Part shown: piece after piece, positions 25,896 to 34,912 of the stretch
Layout of the letters: each line of letters opens with the position of its first letter
How positions within the stretch are numbered: position 1 is the first letter of the stretch
Assembly: GCF_009709555.1 (NCBI RefSeq)
Contig: NZ_WJBG01000010.1
Span: 1 to 42,447 of the forward strand
Length of the DNA stretch: 42,447 bases
Direction of reading: 5' to 3'
Source of the DNA: Streptomyces blattellae
GTDB lineage: Bacteria; Actinomycetota; Actinomycetes; Streptomycetales; Streptomycetaceae
The notes under the pieces: generated by a model
Database searches by the model: none
What the model was told of the DNA's origin: nothing
The model's input: only the letters and a program-made list of their open reading frames with translations
Made by a program: the position numbers and the translations under genes

Positions 25896-27212
25896 TCAGC
25901 TGAGCGTGAGGGTCAGCACGCCGGCGTACGAGCCCGGAGGCGTGAACGCCGGTACATCGAGGGAGAGCCCCGCGTCGACGGTGAACTCACCGCCGGTGAG
26001 CGTGCCGTTGGGGGTGGACGCCAGGGTCGCGCCCGCACTGCCGACCGTGCCGGACGAACCGGCCTGGCAGGTGCTGGGGCTGCCCGCCTTGGTGGCGCAG
26101 GCGGGGGTCCACTTCAGCTTGCCGGCGTCGATCTTGGCGCCGGGTCCGGTGAAGTCGGTGACCTTGCCGGTGAGCGACCAGCCTGCGGGCCCGCCCCGGA
26201 AGTCCTCGACGGTGACGGTCTGCAGCGAGCCGGTCGACGCCCCGCCCTGGCCGAAGTCGACCGCGGACAGCTGTACGGAGTCTCCGGCCTGGGTCATGGA
26301 CAGCGTCCCCGCCCGCACGGTCGTCGTCAGCCTCTGACTGCCGTCGGGCACGGGAGTGTCGTCGTTGACCACGTACGCGGCGGGCCCGGCGCCCTTCTCC
26401 GCGCTCCAGGCGCTTCCCTCGTACGCCACCACACCGGTCGTGGTCCTGTCGTTGAGGACGAGGGAGCCGCTGAAGGAGCCGTCCGTACCGGCGGTGACGG
26501 TGGCCGTGTCCGCGGTCTGGGTGCCACCGGACCGCCCTGCCAGGGTGACCGTCGCACCCGGTGTGAAGTCGCTGCCGCTGACGGTGACGCTGTCACCCGG
26601 GTCGCCGGAGGCCGAACTCAGCGAGATGGCACGGCTGTTGGTGGGGTTGCCGTCCGTCGCGGTGATGGTCTCGGAGACCGGCGCGGGCGGGGTGATCACC
26701 GTGCACGGGGTGTCCAGTTCGAGGATGTAGCTGGTGTGGATGTTGTAGTCGCCGGGCGAGAGCGTGATCGACCCTGGCGCGGTGACGGTGAACGTGCCGG
26801 TCATGGAGAACGACGGGAAAGCGCCGTTCCCCGGTACCGGGTCGTTCTTCCTCGGTCCGGCGACGGTCACGTCCCCGGTCTGCGCCCCGCCGAGGGTGAC
26901 CTTGCCGGTGGGCGTCATGATGTCGGCCGGCAGGGCGATGGCGGTGGGGTTGTTGGCGGCGGGTCTGACGACGGTGTACGTCACGGTGACGGTGTCGCCG
27001 ACCTCGGGGCTGGCGTTGTCCACCGCGACACTGGCCGTGGTGGTGCCGTCGATCGGCGGGATGCCCGCGATGTCGGGCGGGATGCAGTGCGTGGCGAAGT
27101 CCACGTTCGTGGGCGCGGCGCCGGCCGGACCGGCCAGCGCGCCACCTGCGGCGACCGCGAGCGCGGTCGCCCCGAGCAGCGAGGACCATCGTCTTCGTGC
27201 TGTCGAAGCCAT
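25896..27212 (-). CDS. secreted WxL-domain-like surface protein
   Basis: The 438-residue protein has a signal peptide (MASTARRRWSSLLGATALAV, cleaved near AGA), two bacterial Ig-like beta domains (residues about 40-260, with GDTVTVTYTVV and SGDPGDSVTVSGSDFTPGATVTL), and a C-terminal WxL-type domain. That domain shows TVRAGTLSMTQAG, VTVEDFRGGPAGWSLTGKV with W345-S-L347 matching the first WxL motif, and a final YAGVLTLTLS in place of the usual YxxxLTWTL. There is no membrane anchor or LPxTG. WxL domains attach non-covalently to peptidoglycan. AGGAGG precedes the ATG by 9 nt. It pairs with the DUF916 gene just downstream. Confidence 0.82.
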   Translation of the reverse strand: MASTARRRWSSLLGATALAVAAGGALAGPAGAAPTNVDFATHCIPPDIAGIPPIDGTTTASVAVDNASPEVGDTVTVTYTVVRPAANNPTAIALPADIMTPTGKVTLGGAQTGDVTVAGPRKNDPVPGNGAFPSFSMTGTFTVTAPGSITLSPGDYNIHTSYILELDTPCTVITPPAPVSETITATDGNPTNSRAISLSSASGDPGDSVTVSGSDFTPGATVTLAGRSGGTQTADTATVTAGTDGSFSGSLVLNDRTTTGVVAYEGSAWSAEKGAGPAAYVVNDDTPVPDGSQRLTTTVRAGTLSMTQAGDSVQLSAVDFGQGGASTGSLQTVTVEDFRGGPAGWSLTGKVTDFTGPGAKIDAGKLKWTPACATKAGSPSTCQAGSSGTVGSAGATLASTPNGTLTGGEFTVDAGLSLDVPAFTPPGSYAGVLTLTLS

Positions 27213-27332
27213 GGGTGCCCCCTCCTGGGCGAGCCTTGAGGATGCGGGCGCGGCGGGCTTTCTCCCGCGCCCACAGGGGGCATTGATGTGGGGATCGCGT
27301 GAAAAGTCAATGGAGACGGCGAAATGAACTGA

Positions 27333-27375
27333 TGGGTCGTCAGTTCCTGTACGTCCCAGGGGAACTGACGACCCA
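27333..27375 (-). terminator. strong hairpin between the small secreted gene and the WxL gene
   Basis: TGGGTCGTCAGTTCC (27333-27347) and GGAACTGACGACCCA (27361-27375) are a perfect 15-bp inverted repeat with a 13-base loop. It is the strongest stem noticed in the window. It lies 30 bp past the stop of the 155-residue gene, so that gene is probably its own unit. No T-tract follows. Confidence 0.8.
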
Positions 27376-27390
27376 CCAGCTACTGTCGTG

Positions 27391-27418
27391 TCAGTCGAAC
27401 ACGATCAGTCGAACACGA
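27391..27418. repeat. 14-bp tandem duplication across a stop codon
   Basis: TCAGTCGAACACGA occurs twice in tandem (27391-27404, 27405-27418). The second copy contains the stop codon of the small secreted protein (complement of 27405-27407). Confidence 0.93.
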
Positions 27419-27872
27419 ACGGACCCGGTGACTGCGGAGCCGTCGCCGTGCAGGTGATGGTGATGCCGAGGACCGAGATCCGCAGCGATCCGCCGAACGC
27501 CTCCAGGCTGTCGCCGGAGGCCACGGTCCCGGGCAGCGGACCGACCTGGACGCTGTCGCCGGCATCCATGGCCGGGTTCTCCGTGGCGGTGAAGGTGGTG
27601 GTACCGCCGCCCGCCTTCACGAGGGTGAGGGTGGACTGGATCGAGTCCGCACCCAACGCGATCGGCGCGGCGATGGAGGACGTGACGGTGATGGTCGCCG
27701 CGGTGCCGTCTTGCGTGGCCGTGAGCGTGCCCTCGCCGCTGCCGAAGCTGCCGCAGTCGGCGTTGATCGTCGCCGATCCGGGGGCGACTGCGAGGGCGGC
27801 CGGTGCGAAGGCCAGGCCGGCGACCGCGAGGGCCCCGACCGTCAGTGCCGCACCCGTTGCTATGCGTTTCAT
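27405..27872 (-). CDS. small secreted protein of unknown function, linked to the WxL cluster
   Basis: The 155-residue protein has a clear signal peptide (MKRIATGAALTVGALAVAGL, cleaved near ALA) and a mature part of about 125 residues rich in Thr, Ser, Gly and Ala. Two cysteines (in NADCGSFG and TITCTATAP) could form a disulfide. Alternating hydrophobic and Thr residues (TLTATQDGTAATITVTSS, TTTFTATENPAMDAGD) indicate a beta-sandwich. I do not recognise a named family. AAGGGAG lies 11 nt before the ATG. It is co-oriented with the WxL and DUF916 genes but separated from them by a strong hairpin, so it may be expressed separately. Confidence 0.78.
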   Translation of the reverse strand: MKRIATGAALTVGALAVAGLAFAPAALAVAPGSATINADCGSFGSGEGTLTATQDGTAATITVTSSIAAPIALGADSIQSTLTLVKAGGGTTTFTATENPAMDAGDSVQVGPLPGTVASGDSLEAFGGSLRISVLGITITCTATAPQSPGPFVFD

Positions 27873-28082
27873 GGGAAATCCGGCTCCCTTCCCTGTGTGG
27901 GAATTGCCATGTGGGGATGGATGGGAGAGTCCGGCGGGGCCGTCGACACGCGCGGTGCGGGGCGCTCGGTGGGGGGTTGGGGGGATGAATCTGACGGCCC
28001 GTCGGAACTGCCGGTCCCATTGATGCGCGTGATACGGGGGTCGGCAAGGCTGAATTCAGGACGACTCTGAAAATGGCGATTT
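27873..28082. other. spacer upstream of the secreted protein cluster
   Basis: The 210 bp must hold the promoter of the minus-strand secreted genes. No convincing hexamer pair was found. It contains a G-rich run (GGTGGGGGGTTGGGGGGATG near 27970) and, at its right end, the deaminase-like gene's hairpin. Confidence 0.4.
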
Positions 28083-28086
28083 TCAG
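28067..28086 (-). terminator. hairpin at the end of the phoH operon
   Basis: CTGAAAAT-GGCG-ATTTTCAG is a perfect 8-bp inverted repeat. It overlaps the stop codon of the deaminase-like gene and closes the phoH-ybeY-DUF21-MmcQ-deaminase unit. Confidence 0.6.
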
Positions 28087-28436
28087 CCTGCGGTCACGGT
28101 GGACCGCACCGTGCCGTCGGGCCCGGCCACCAGCACCGGCGTCCCCGGCCCGCCCAGGTCCGCGACCGCCGCCCGGTCCTCGGCCGACGCCGACTCGGCC
28201 TGAGTGACCACGGCCGCCGCCTCCAGCGACTTCGCCCCGGACGCCACCGCCATCGCCACCGCCGTCCGCAACGCGCTCAGCTTCAGCGAGTCGAGGGCAA
28301 CGGTCCCGGCGACATACGTACGGCCGGTCTCGTCCCGTACGGCCGCCCCCTCGGGCACTCCGTTGCGGGCCCGCGCGGAACGGGCCAGGGTGACGATCTT
28401 GCGGTCCTCGGGGGCAAGCGCGCTGCTGTCGGTCAT
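28083..28436 (-). CDS. cytidine deaminase-like protein lacking catalytic residues
   Basis: The 117-residue protein aligns with small cytidine deaminases: an N-terminal KIVTLARSARARNGVPEGAAVRDETGRTYVAGTV, then LKLSALRTAVAMAVASG. Where active enzymes have LCAERTAI, this has LSALRTAV (residues 53-60), so the zinc-ligand Cys is Ser54 and the catalytic Glu is Leu56. The later PCxxC zinc motif is also absent. It is therefore a probable pseudoenzyme. It occupies the place of mycobacterial Rv2365c, between DUF21 and era. A binding or scaffold role is inference. The gap to MmcQ is 63 bp. Confidence 0.8.
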   Translation of the reverse strand: MTDSSALAPEDRKIVTLARSARARNGVPEGAAVRDETGRTYVAGTVALDSLKLSALRTAVAMAVASGAKSLEAAAVVTQAESASAEDRAAVADLGGPGTPVLVAGPDGTVRSTVTAG

Positions 28437-28499
28437 GCCCCGAGCATACGGACCCCGGCATACGGGGAACCCGGCGCGGCCCGGTCCCCGGACCCGCGG

Positions 28500-28883
28500 T
28501 CACGGCCGGTCGAGCCGGAGACGGTCGGCGCGCGGCAGACCGGCGACCACCAGGTCGTACGAGTCCTCGATGAGCTCGCGCACCAGCTGGTCCGGGAGCC
28601 CGCCGTCCACGGTGACCGTGTTCCAGTGGCGCTTGTTCATGTGGTAGCCGGGGACGATCAGGCCCTCGTACTCACCGCGCAGCCGGATCGCGTCCTCGGG
28701 GTCGCACTTGAGGTTGACCGTGAGCGGCCGCAGGTCCAGGCGGGACAGCGCGAAGAGCTTGCCCCGCACCTTGAAGACCGAGGCCTCCGGGCCGAACGGG
28801 AAGTCCTCCACGGCCGCGTCGAAGGACAGACAGAAGGCACGCAGCTGCGCAGGGGTCCTTACCTTGGTCATCGGTCTGGTCAT
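28500..28883 (-). CDS. MmcQ/YjbR family protein
   Basis: The 127-residue protein shows the MmcQ/YjbR (CyaY-like fold) pattern: LRAFCLSFDAAVEDFPFGPEASVFKVRGKLFAL, then VNLKCDPEDAIRLRGEYEGLIVPGYHMNKRHWNTV, then LIEDSYDLVVAGLPR. Members are small, possibly DNA-binding proteins with no settled function. ATG 28883 has GAGGAG about 9 nt upstream; ATG 28871 is possible. It lies 28 bp after the DUF21 gene in the phoH operon. Confidence 0.9.
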   Translation of the reverse strand: MTRPMTKVRTPAQLRAFCLSFDAAVEDFPFGPEASVFKVRGKLFALSRLDLRPLTVNLKCDPEDAIRLRGEYEGLIVPGYHMNKRHWNTVTVDGGLPDQLVRELIEDSYDLVVAGLPRADRLRLDRP

Positions 28884-28911
28884 ACGGCCCTCTCCTCACC
28901 GACGGCGTCCG

Positions 28912-30213
28912 TCATACCCCCTGTTCTTCCTTGGACCCGGCCGGACCCACCGGCTCCACCAGCACCGTGACGATCTTGTTCCGGCGGCCGGCCGCGGCCT
29001 CCGCGGTCAGCCGCAGCTCACGGCTGTCGGGGAGTTCGACGACGGACGACGCCCCGGCGATCGGCACGCGGCCCAGCGCCTTCGCCAGCAGTCCGCCGAC
29101 GGTCTCCACGTCCTCGTCGTCGTACGCCTCCAGGCCGTACAGGTCGCCCAGGTCGGTGATGTCCAGGCGGGCGGTGACGCGATAGCGGTCCTCGCCCAGT
29201 TCCTCGACGGGCGGCAGCTCACGGTCGTACTCGTCGGTGATCTCGCCGACGATCTCCTCAAGGATGTCCTCGATGGTGACGATGCCGGCCGTGCCGCCGT
29301 ACTCGTCGATGACGACGGCGACGTGGTTTCGGTCCTGCTGCATCTCGCGGAGCAGATCGCCGGCGTTCTTGGTGTCGGGCACGAAGGCGGCGGGCCGCAT
29401 GGCCGTGGACACCAGCTCGGACTCGGCGTCCCGGCTGATGTGCGTCTTGCGGGCCAGGTCCTTCAGATAGACGATCCCGACGACGTCGTCCTCGCTCTCG
29501 CCGGTCACCGGGATCCGCGAGAAACCGGAGCGCAGCGCCAGCGTCAGGGCCTGGCGGATGGTCTTGTACCGCTCGATGACGACCAGGTCGGTGCGCGGGA
29601 CCATCACCTCCCGTACGAGGGTGTCGCCCAGCTCGAAGACGGAGTGCACCATACGGCGCTCCTCGTCCTCGATCAGCGACTCCTTCTCGGCGAGGTCGAC
29701 CAGTGCGCGCAGCTCCGCCTCGGAGGCGAACGGGCCACGGCGGAAGCCCTTGCCGGGCGTGAGCGCGTTGCCGATGAGGATCAGCAGGGGCGGGATCGGG
29801 CCCATCACCCGGGCCAGCGGCAGCAGGACGTACGCCGCCGCCGTCGCGGTGTTCAGCGGGTGCTGGCGGCCGATGGTGCGCGGGGAGACGCCGACGGCGA
29901 CATACGACACCAGGACCATGACGCCGATCGCGGCGAGCAAAGCCTTGGTGGTGCCATCGATCTCGTTCAGACAGGCGTAGGTGACCAGTGCGGCGGCGGC
30001 CATCTCACAGGCCACGCGCACGAGCAGCGCGACATTGAGATAGCGGGTCGGGTCGGCGGCGACCTGCGCGAGCCGCTCGCTGCCGCGGCGGCCGGACCTG
30101 ACGGCTTCCTCGGCGCGGAAGCTGGAGACGCGGGCCAGACCGGCCTCCGCGCAGGCGGCGAGCCAGGCGACGACGACCAGGGCGACGGCGCCGGAGATCA
30201 GCGGGAGGCTCAT
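28912..30213 (-). CDS. hemolysin C family membrane protein (DUF21, CBS pair, CorC/HlyC domain)
   Basis: The 433-residue protein has an N-terminal DUF21 region with about four membrane segments ([37 protein letters not shown]-type stretches), a CBS pair (residues about 205-330, [21 protein letters not shown] and [26 protein letters not shown]) and a CorC/HlyC domain at the C-terminus. Relatives take part in magnesium or cobalt efflux or resistance. The ATG at 30213 overlaps the ybeY stop by 4 bp (ATGA), so the two are coupled. Mycobacterial Rv2366c is the positional counterpart. Confidence 0.92.
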   Translation of the reverse strand: MSLPLISGAVALVVVAWLAACAEAGLARVSSFRAEEAVRSGRRGSERLAQVAADPTRYLNVALLVRVACEMAAAALVTYACLNEIDGTTKALLAAIGVMVLVSYVAVGVSPRTIGRQHPLNTATAAAYVLLPLARVMGPIPPLLILIGNALTPGKGFRRGPFASEAELRALVDLAEKESLIEDEERRMVHSVFELGDTLVREVMVPRTDLVVIERYKTIRQALTLALRSGFSRIPVTGESEDDVVGIVYLKDLARKTHISRDAESELVSTAMRPAAFVPDTKNAGDLLREMQQDRNHVAVVIDEYGGTAGIVTIEDILEEIVGEITDEYDRELPPVEELGEDRYRVTARLDITDLGDLYGLEAYDDEDVETVGGLLAKALGRVPIAGASSVVELPDSRELRLTAEAAAGRRNKIVTVLVEPVGPAGSKEEQGV

Positions 30214-30707
30214 GACACGGTCGGCGCCGGAGACGGGCCGGTCATGCCCTTCTCGGCCCGCCAGCCGTCCACGATCGCCGCCTGGAGACCGAACATCTCG
30301 GCCTTCTCGTCGGCCTCCTCGTGGTCGTAGCCCAGCAGGTGCAGTACTCCATGGACGGTCAGGAGCTGCAGCTCCTCGTCCATGGAGTGCTGCGTCTCGG
30401 CTTCCTTGCCCTGCTTCTCGGCGACCTCCGGGCACAGCACGATGTCGCCGAGCAGGCCCTGCGGCGGCTCGTCCTCGTCCTTCGTCGGCGGGCGCAGCTC
30501 GTCCATCGGGAAGGACATGACATCCGTCGGGCCGGGCAGGTCCATCCACTGGATGTGCAACTGCTCCATGGCGTCGCCGTCCACGACGATCACCGACAGC
30601 TCGGAGAGCGGGTGGATGCGCATCCGTGCGAGCGCGTAGCGGGCGATGTCGAGGATCGCCTGCTCGTCGACCTCGGTTCCTGACTCGTTGTTGACGTCGA
30701 TCGACAT
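30210..30707 (-). CDS. ybeY: endoribonuclease YbeY (rRNA maturation)
   Basis: The 165-residue protein has the UPF0054 zinc motif [13 protein letters not shown] (His-x3-His-x5-His) in its C-terminal third, preceded by [14 protein letters not shown] and [10 protein letters not shown]. YbeY processes the 3' end of 16S rRNA and takes part in ribosome quality control; Era, also in this window, acts in the same process. The last 25 residues after the motif are typical. It starts 28 bp after phoH and overlaps the DUF21 gene. Confidence 0.95.
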   Translation of the reverse strand: MSIDVNNESGTEVDEQAILDIARYALARMRIHPLSELSVIVVDGDAMEQLHIQWMDLPGPTDVMSFPMDELRPPTKDEDEPPQGLLGDIVLCPEVAEKQGKEAETQHSMDEELQLLTVHGVLHLLGYDHEEADEKAEMFGLQAAIVDGWRAEKGMTGPSPAPTVS

Positions 30708-30735
30708 GGTGCCGCTGTGTCTCCTGTTTTAAATG

Positions 30736-32889
30736 TCACAGTCCCTTGTGCCCGGACTGCCTGCCCCGGCCGCCCTTGCGGGTGCCGTTCTGGGTGCCGT
30801 GCTTGTTGTCGTACTCCTCGTACGCGTCGACGATACGGCCGACGAGCTTGTGCCGTACGACATCGTGGGACGAGAGCCGGGAGAAGTGGACGTCCGGGAC
30901 GCCGTCCAGGATGTCCTGGACCTGGCGCAGACCGGACTTGGTGCCGTCCGGGAGGTCGACCTGCGTCACATCACCCGTGATCACGATCTTCGAGTCGAAG
31001 CCGAGCCGGGTGAGGAACATCTTCATCTGCTCGGGGCTGGTGTTCTGGGCCTCGTCCAGGATGATGAAGGCGTCATTGAGGGTGTTGTGCGTCAGCAGGT
31101 AGTCCGTGGTGACGTAGAGCGAATCCTCGGCTGCCACCTGGATGCATACGGTTTCCTCCCGGCCTGCGGGCTCGATGCTGTCGATGAACCGCATCGGGCG
31201 TCCGCCGCCTCCGGCCGCGTGGTACTTGTCGCGCTTGCGGGCGAGGCGGAAGGGCTCTATGCCCTCGGGGATGCGGATGTCGATGATGTGAGCGTCGTAC
31301 CGGTACCCGACCTCCCGGCCCCTTGCCAGACCTGGCCTGCGGCCCTTCGCCGGCCTGCGACGGGTGTACGCGACGCCGCCCAGTGACTGTACGAGCGAGA
31401 TCACGTCGTCCCGCAACAGGATCGACGTCGTCGTGTACTGGATCCGGCACGTGCGGTCGGCCTGGGTGACCGGCCCGCCGTCGGAGTCCAGCAGACCCTG
31501 AAGGACGGCCAGCCGGACCTCGGCGGAGTTGTACCGGTAGTCGTCCGGGATGAATTTGGTGTGCGACCGGGTGCGGAGCAGGTCCAGTTCTCGCAGAACC
31601 CGTGTGACCGGGTTTTCCAAGGTCATCACGTCGCCTGGGGACTTGACCCGGTTGAGAACGTAGTCGGGTCCGCTCTTGTGCCGCACCGTGACACCGGGCA
31701 GCGCAGCCTCCAGTGAAGCCGCCAGTTCCGGATCCTCCGTGGCGAAGGATGGCGTGGTGGAACCCGTGAGGCAACCGTCGCCCAGCAACAGTCCCAGCGC
31801 GTACGGGTCCATAGGGACCTCACGCTCAGGGAAACATACCGGCGCGGTGAGCAGCGGCAGCTCATACCGGCGGGCGTGCGCAGCTCGCAGGTTGCCGATC
31901 ATCTCCTGGGTCTCCAGGACCCGCCACGGCTTGTCGCGGCGCTTGTCCGAGGCCGTACGGACCGTCCACAGGTGCTCACCGCAGCACAGGGTCCAGGAAC
32001 CGTCCTGGGCCGTGACGCGGTAGATGTCCCGCTCGCCCTGCGGATAGACCCCGAGTACCGGCGTCGGCTCACCGTTCGAACCAATCACCAGGTCACCGAC
32101 CTGGAGGTCGCCAATGGGACGCCAGCCGTCCGGTGTCAGGACGTTCGTGAAGCGAGGTTGGCTTCTTCCCCGCATATACGCCAGCGGTGCCACCTCGATC
32201 GTCCCCGCCGCCATCAGCCGCGGAATCGAGTCCGGGTCGAGCATGTCGTGCAGCGCGTCGTACAGCGGGCGCAGATACGGGTCGATCTTCTCGTACAGTG
32301 TGCCCGGCAGGAAGCCCAGCCGCTCGCCGGCCTCGACCGCGGGCCGGGTCAGGATGATGCGGTTGACCTGCTTGGACTGCAGGGCCTGCACCGCCTTGGC
32401 CATGGCGAGATAGGTCTTGCCGGTACCGGCGGGGCCGATGCCGAAGACGATCGTGTGCTTGTCGATCGCGTCGACGTACCGCTTCTGGTTGAGCGTCTTG
32501 GGGCGGATCGTGCGGCCGCGGGAGGAGAGGATGTTCTGGGTGAGGACCTCGGCGGGGGTCTCCTCGCCGTCGCTCTCCCCGTTCTCACTCGCCCTGAGCA
32601 TGGCGATCGAGCGTTCCACTGCGTCCTCCGTCATCGGCTGTCCGGTGCGGAGCACCAGCATCATCTCGTCGAACAGGCGCTGGATGAGGGCGACTTCAGC
32701 GGTGTCGCCGACCGCGCTGATCTCATTGCCCCGGACGTGGATGTCGGCCGCCGGGAAGGCCTTCTCGATCACGCGCAGAAGGGAGTCGCCGGACCCCAGG
32801 ACGGTGACCATGGGGTGCTGGGCGGGGACGGTGAACTGTGCTCGTGCCTGCCCCTGCGCAGGGGTGTGAGCTGTGGGTGTCTGAGTCAT
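30736..32889 (-). CDS. phoH: PhoH family ATPase interrupted by an intein
   Basis: The 717-residue precursor is about twice the normal PhoH length. Residues 1-242 hold the N-terminal domain and Walker A GPAGTGKT (152-159), with [20 protein letters not shown]; residues 603-717 hold Walker [10 protein letters not shown] and the C-terminal RNA-helicase-like part. Joining R242 to T603 restores the conserved run [18 protein letters not shown], giving a 357-residue protein. Residues 243-602 are the intein. PhoH is a cytoplasmic ATPase linked to RNA metabolism; some PhoH proteins are fused to or act with RNases. It heads the operon with ybeY, the usual order. Confidence 0.96.
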   Translation of the reverse strand: MTQTPTAHTPAQGQARAQFTVPAQHPMVTVLGSGDSLLRVIEKAFPAADIHVRGNEISAVGDTAEVALIQRLFDEMMLVLRTGQPMTEDAVERSIAMLRASENGESDGEETPAEVLTQNILSSRGRTIRPKTLNQKRYVDAIDKHTIVFGIGPAGTGKTYLAMAKAVQALQSKQVNRIILTRPAVEAGERLGFLPGTLYEKIDPYLRPLYDALHDMLDPDSIPRLMAAGTIEVAPLAYMRGRSQPRFTNVLTPDGWRPIGDLQVGDLVIGSNGEPTPVLGVYPQGERDIYRVTAQDGSWTLCCGEHLWTVRTASDKRRDKPWRVLETQEMIGNLRAAHARRYELPLLTAPVCFPEREVPMDPYALGLLLGDGCLTGSTTPSFATEDPELAASLEAALPGVTVRHKSGPDYVLNRVKSPGDVMTLENPVTRVLRELDLLRTRSHTKFIPDDYRYNSAEVRLAVLQGLLDSDGGPVTQADRTCRIQYTTTSILLRDDVISLVQSLGGVAYTRRRPAKGRRPGLARGREVGYRYDAHIIDIRIPEGIEPFRLARKRDKYHAAGGGGRPMRFIDSIEPAGREETVCIQVAAEDSLYVTTDYLLTHNTLNDAFIILDEAQNTSPEQMKMFLTRLGFDSKIVITGDVTQVDLPDGTKSGLRQVQDILDGVPDVHFSRLSSHDVVRHKLVGRIVDAYEEYDNKHGTQNGTRKGGRGRQSGHKGL
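31084..32163 (-). mobile_element. intein with LAGLIDADG homing endonuclease in phoH
   Basis: The 360-residue intein starts with Ser1 ([20 protein letters not shown], block A), has a block B histidine at 64 (CCGEHLWTV), two LAGLIDADG motifs at 122-130 (ALGLLLGDG) and 221-229 (LQGLLDSDG), block F ([18 protein letters not shown]) and ends His359-Asn360, with Thr as the first C-extein residue. All nucleophiles needed for splicing are present, and each endonuclease motif retains its aspartate, so both splicing and homing may be active. It sits directly before Walker B, a typical conserved-site insertion. It is encoded in frame with no stop. Confidence 0.95.
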
Positions 32890-33045
32890 GGGCCGGCTCT
32901 GTAGGCCTGGACGTCCTCCTCCGTACGACTCGCCTGCCTCATGGGCGGCCTGGCGATTTCAAGAGTACGCCGGGAGACTGACATCGCCGTAGGACTTTTC
33001 ATCTACCCAGCCCATAATCCTTACCCTCCGTGACCACCCGTGCGG
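32890..33045. other. phoH upstream region
   Basis: This 156-bp stretch between the regulator's stop and the phoH start should hold the phoH operon promoter on the minus strand. It is locally less GC-rich (around 32960-33020). No hexamer pair was assigned with confidence. Confidence 0.4.
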
Positions 33046-33894
33046 TCAGGGCTGCCCGACCGACATGTCCTGCAGGCCCACCACGCGCAGCAGCTGGAGG
33101 CGTTCGTGGGACTCCGTGCCCGGACGGGCCGTGTGGATCACCAGGAGCTGGTGGTGCTCGTGGCTGAGCATGACCTCGCAGTCGAGGTCGAGCAGGCCGA
33201 CCAGGGGGTGCTGGAAGCGTTTGGTCGCACGGTGGCGCAGGGACACCTCGTGCTTCTCCCAGAGGCGGGCGAACTCCTCGCTCGATGACCGGAGTTCGGC
33301 GACCAGCGCGGCCGGTTCCGGGTCGTCGGGGCGGGCGGCGGCCACGGCGCGCAGATTGGCGACGTGAGCGCGCGCGTGCTCGTGCCGGTCCTCCTCCGGG
33401 AACAGGATGCGCGCCTTCGGGTCCAGGAAGTAGAGACGCAGGAGGTTGCGCTCGCCCGGGGGGCGGGACATCACATCGAGGGTCAGGGCCCTGGCCATCG
33501 TGTTCTGGGCCAGTACCTCGCCGCAGTCGGTCACCATCTGCGCCGGGGTGTCGTGCAGCCGGTCCAGGATCAGCATCAGGCCGGGTGGGACATGCGTCGA
33601 CGCCGTCTCGCGGCGCGGCGGCTCCTCGTCGGCCAGGTGGAACAGGTGGTCGCGCTCGTCGGCGGTCAGGCGCAGGGCGCGGGCCAGGGCCGCCAGCATC
33701 TGCCGGGACGGGCGCGGCCCCCGGGACTGCTCCAGGCGTGTGTAGTAGTCCACCGACATGCCCGCGAGCTGCGCCACCTCCTCGCGCCGCAGGCCGGCCG
33801 TGCGGCGCCGGGCGCCCGGCGTCAGGCCCACGTCCGACGGGGTCAGGCGGGCGCGGCCCCGGCGCAGGAAGTCCGCGAGTTCGGCTCGGTCCAC
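33046..33894 (-). CDS. XRE-type regulator with MmyB-like ligand-binding domain
   Basis: The 282-residue protein starts at GTG (MDRAELADFLRRGRARLTPSDVGL) and has an N-terminal helix-turn-helix (GLRREEVAQLAGMSVDYYTRLEQSRG, residues about 33-58) followed by the MmyB-like C-terminal domain with LMLILDRLHDTPAQMVTDCGEVLAQNTMARAL, FLDPKAR and HHQLLVIHTA. The domain is thought to bind a fatty-acid-like or aromatic ligand. Upstream frame extensions are not used because the family begins ELADFLR. It is divergent from an oxidoreductase gene, an arrangement common for these regulators, so it probably controls that neighbour. Confidence 0.9.
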   Translation of the reverse strand: MDRAELADFLRRGRARLTPSDVGLTPGARRRTAGLRREEVAQLAGMSVDYYTRLEQSRGPRPSRQMLAALARALRLTADERDHLFHLADEEPPRRETASTHVPPGLMLILDRLHDTPAQMVTDCGEVLAQNTMARALTLDVMSRPPGERNLLRLYFLDPKARILFPEEDRHEHARAHVANLRAVAAARPDDPEPAALVAELRSSSEEFARLWEKHEVSLRHRATKRFQHPLVGLLDLDCEVMLSHEHHQLLVIHTARPGTESHERLQLLRVVGLQDMSVGQP

Positions 33895-34036
33895 GCCTCC
33901 AGCGTGCGGTACTCCGCCCGCCTTATCCAGGGACTGCCGATCCCCTGATCGACGGGTCTCTCCCGGCCGGCGCCGCACCGTCCGAGGGTGGTGGCGGAAG
34001 CGCGTCCGGAGCAGTCGGTTCGTGAGGGAGCAGATC

Positions 34037-34891
34037 ATGTTGACACTGGTGACGGGGACGACGGGGCAGGTCGGCAAGCGGTTCGCGCCGAGGCTGCTGG
34101 CACAGGCCGCGGCGGCGGAGAAGATGCGAGTGCTGGTGCGTGACGCGGCGCGCGCGGAACGGCTGGCGGAACTGGGCGCCGAGGTCGTGGTCGGGGACCT
34201 GCGGGACGAGGAGGCGCTGGGGAAGGCGGTGGCCGGCGTGGACGCGGTCGTGAACGTCGCCGCGTCCTTCCGCGGGGTGCCGGACGAGGAGGCGTGGGCG
34301 GTCAACCGGGACGCGGCCGTGGCGCTGGGCCGCGCCGCGCTGGCCTCCGGGGTGCGGCGCTTCGTACAGGTCAGCACGGGGAACGTGTACGGCGTCGGAC
34401 GTGGCCGCCCGCTGACCGAGGACGACGAGCCCCGGCCCGGCGGTGCGATGTGGGGCGCCTACGCCGAGTCCAAGATCGCGGCCGAGCGGGAGCTGCTCGC
34501 CCTGGACGGCATGGACGTACGCGTCGGCCGGCTCCCCTTCGTCTACGGCGACGGCGATCCGCACCTCGCCCAGTCGCTGAGGTGGGCCACGCACTGGGCG
34601 GCGGCGCAGCGCTTGCAGATGGCCCACCACGTGGATGTCGCACAGGGCCTGCTGCGGCTGCTGTACGCGCCCGGGGTCGGCGGCCGTGTCTACAACATCG
34701 CCGACGACGCCCCCGTCACGACGGTGGAGCTGCATCGGCTCAACGGTGTCGAGGTGCCCGCGGAGGCCCACACGCGTACGGACCCCGACCCGTGGTTCGG
34801 GATCATGTCGACTCGGCGGATCCGCCGGGAGCTGGGTTTCCGGCCCGTTTTCCCGAGTGTCTGGTCCGCCCGGGACGCGGGAGCGCTGTGA
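34037..34891 (+). CDS. NAD(P)-dependent epimerase/oxidoreductase (extended SDR)
   Basis: The 284-residue protein opens with the nucleotide-binding motif LVTGTTGQVGKRF, has the adenine-site VVGDLRD, the NAAS-like VVNVAAS, a QVSTGNVYG segment with the catalytic Ser, and YAESKIAAE with the YxxxK pair. This is the extended short-chain dehydrogenase layout of nucleoside-diphosphate-sugar epimerases. The substrate is not evident. GAGGGAG lies 7 nt before the ATG. The divergent MmyB-type regulator begins 142 bp away and probably controls it. It converges on the GH1 gene with 21 bp between stops. Confidence 0.9.
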   Translation: MLTLVTGTTGQVGKRFAPRLLAQAAAAEKMRVLVRDAARAERLAELGAEVVVGDLRDEEALGKAVAGVDAVVNVAASFRGVPDEEAWAVNRDAAVALGRAALASGVRRFVQVSTGNVYGVGRGRPLTEDDEPRPGGAMWGAYAESKIAAERELLALDGMDVRVGRLPFVYGDGDPHLAQSLRWATHWAAAQRLQMAHHVDVAQGLLRLLYAPGVGGRVYNIADDAPVTTVELHRLNGVEVPAEAHTRTDPDPWFGIMSTRRIRRELGFRPVFPSVWSARDAGAL

Positions 34892-34912
34892 GGCAAGGGC
34901 GGGCATCCGTCG

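Noticed and set aside
31084..32163. Separate homing-endonuclease gene inserted in phoH
   Set aside because: The insertion is in frame at both ends with splicing blocks A, B, F and G, so it is an intein rather than a free-standing gene or intron.
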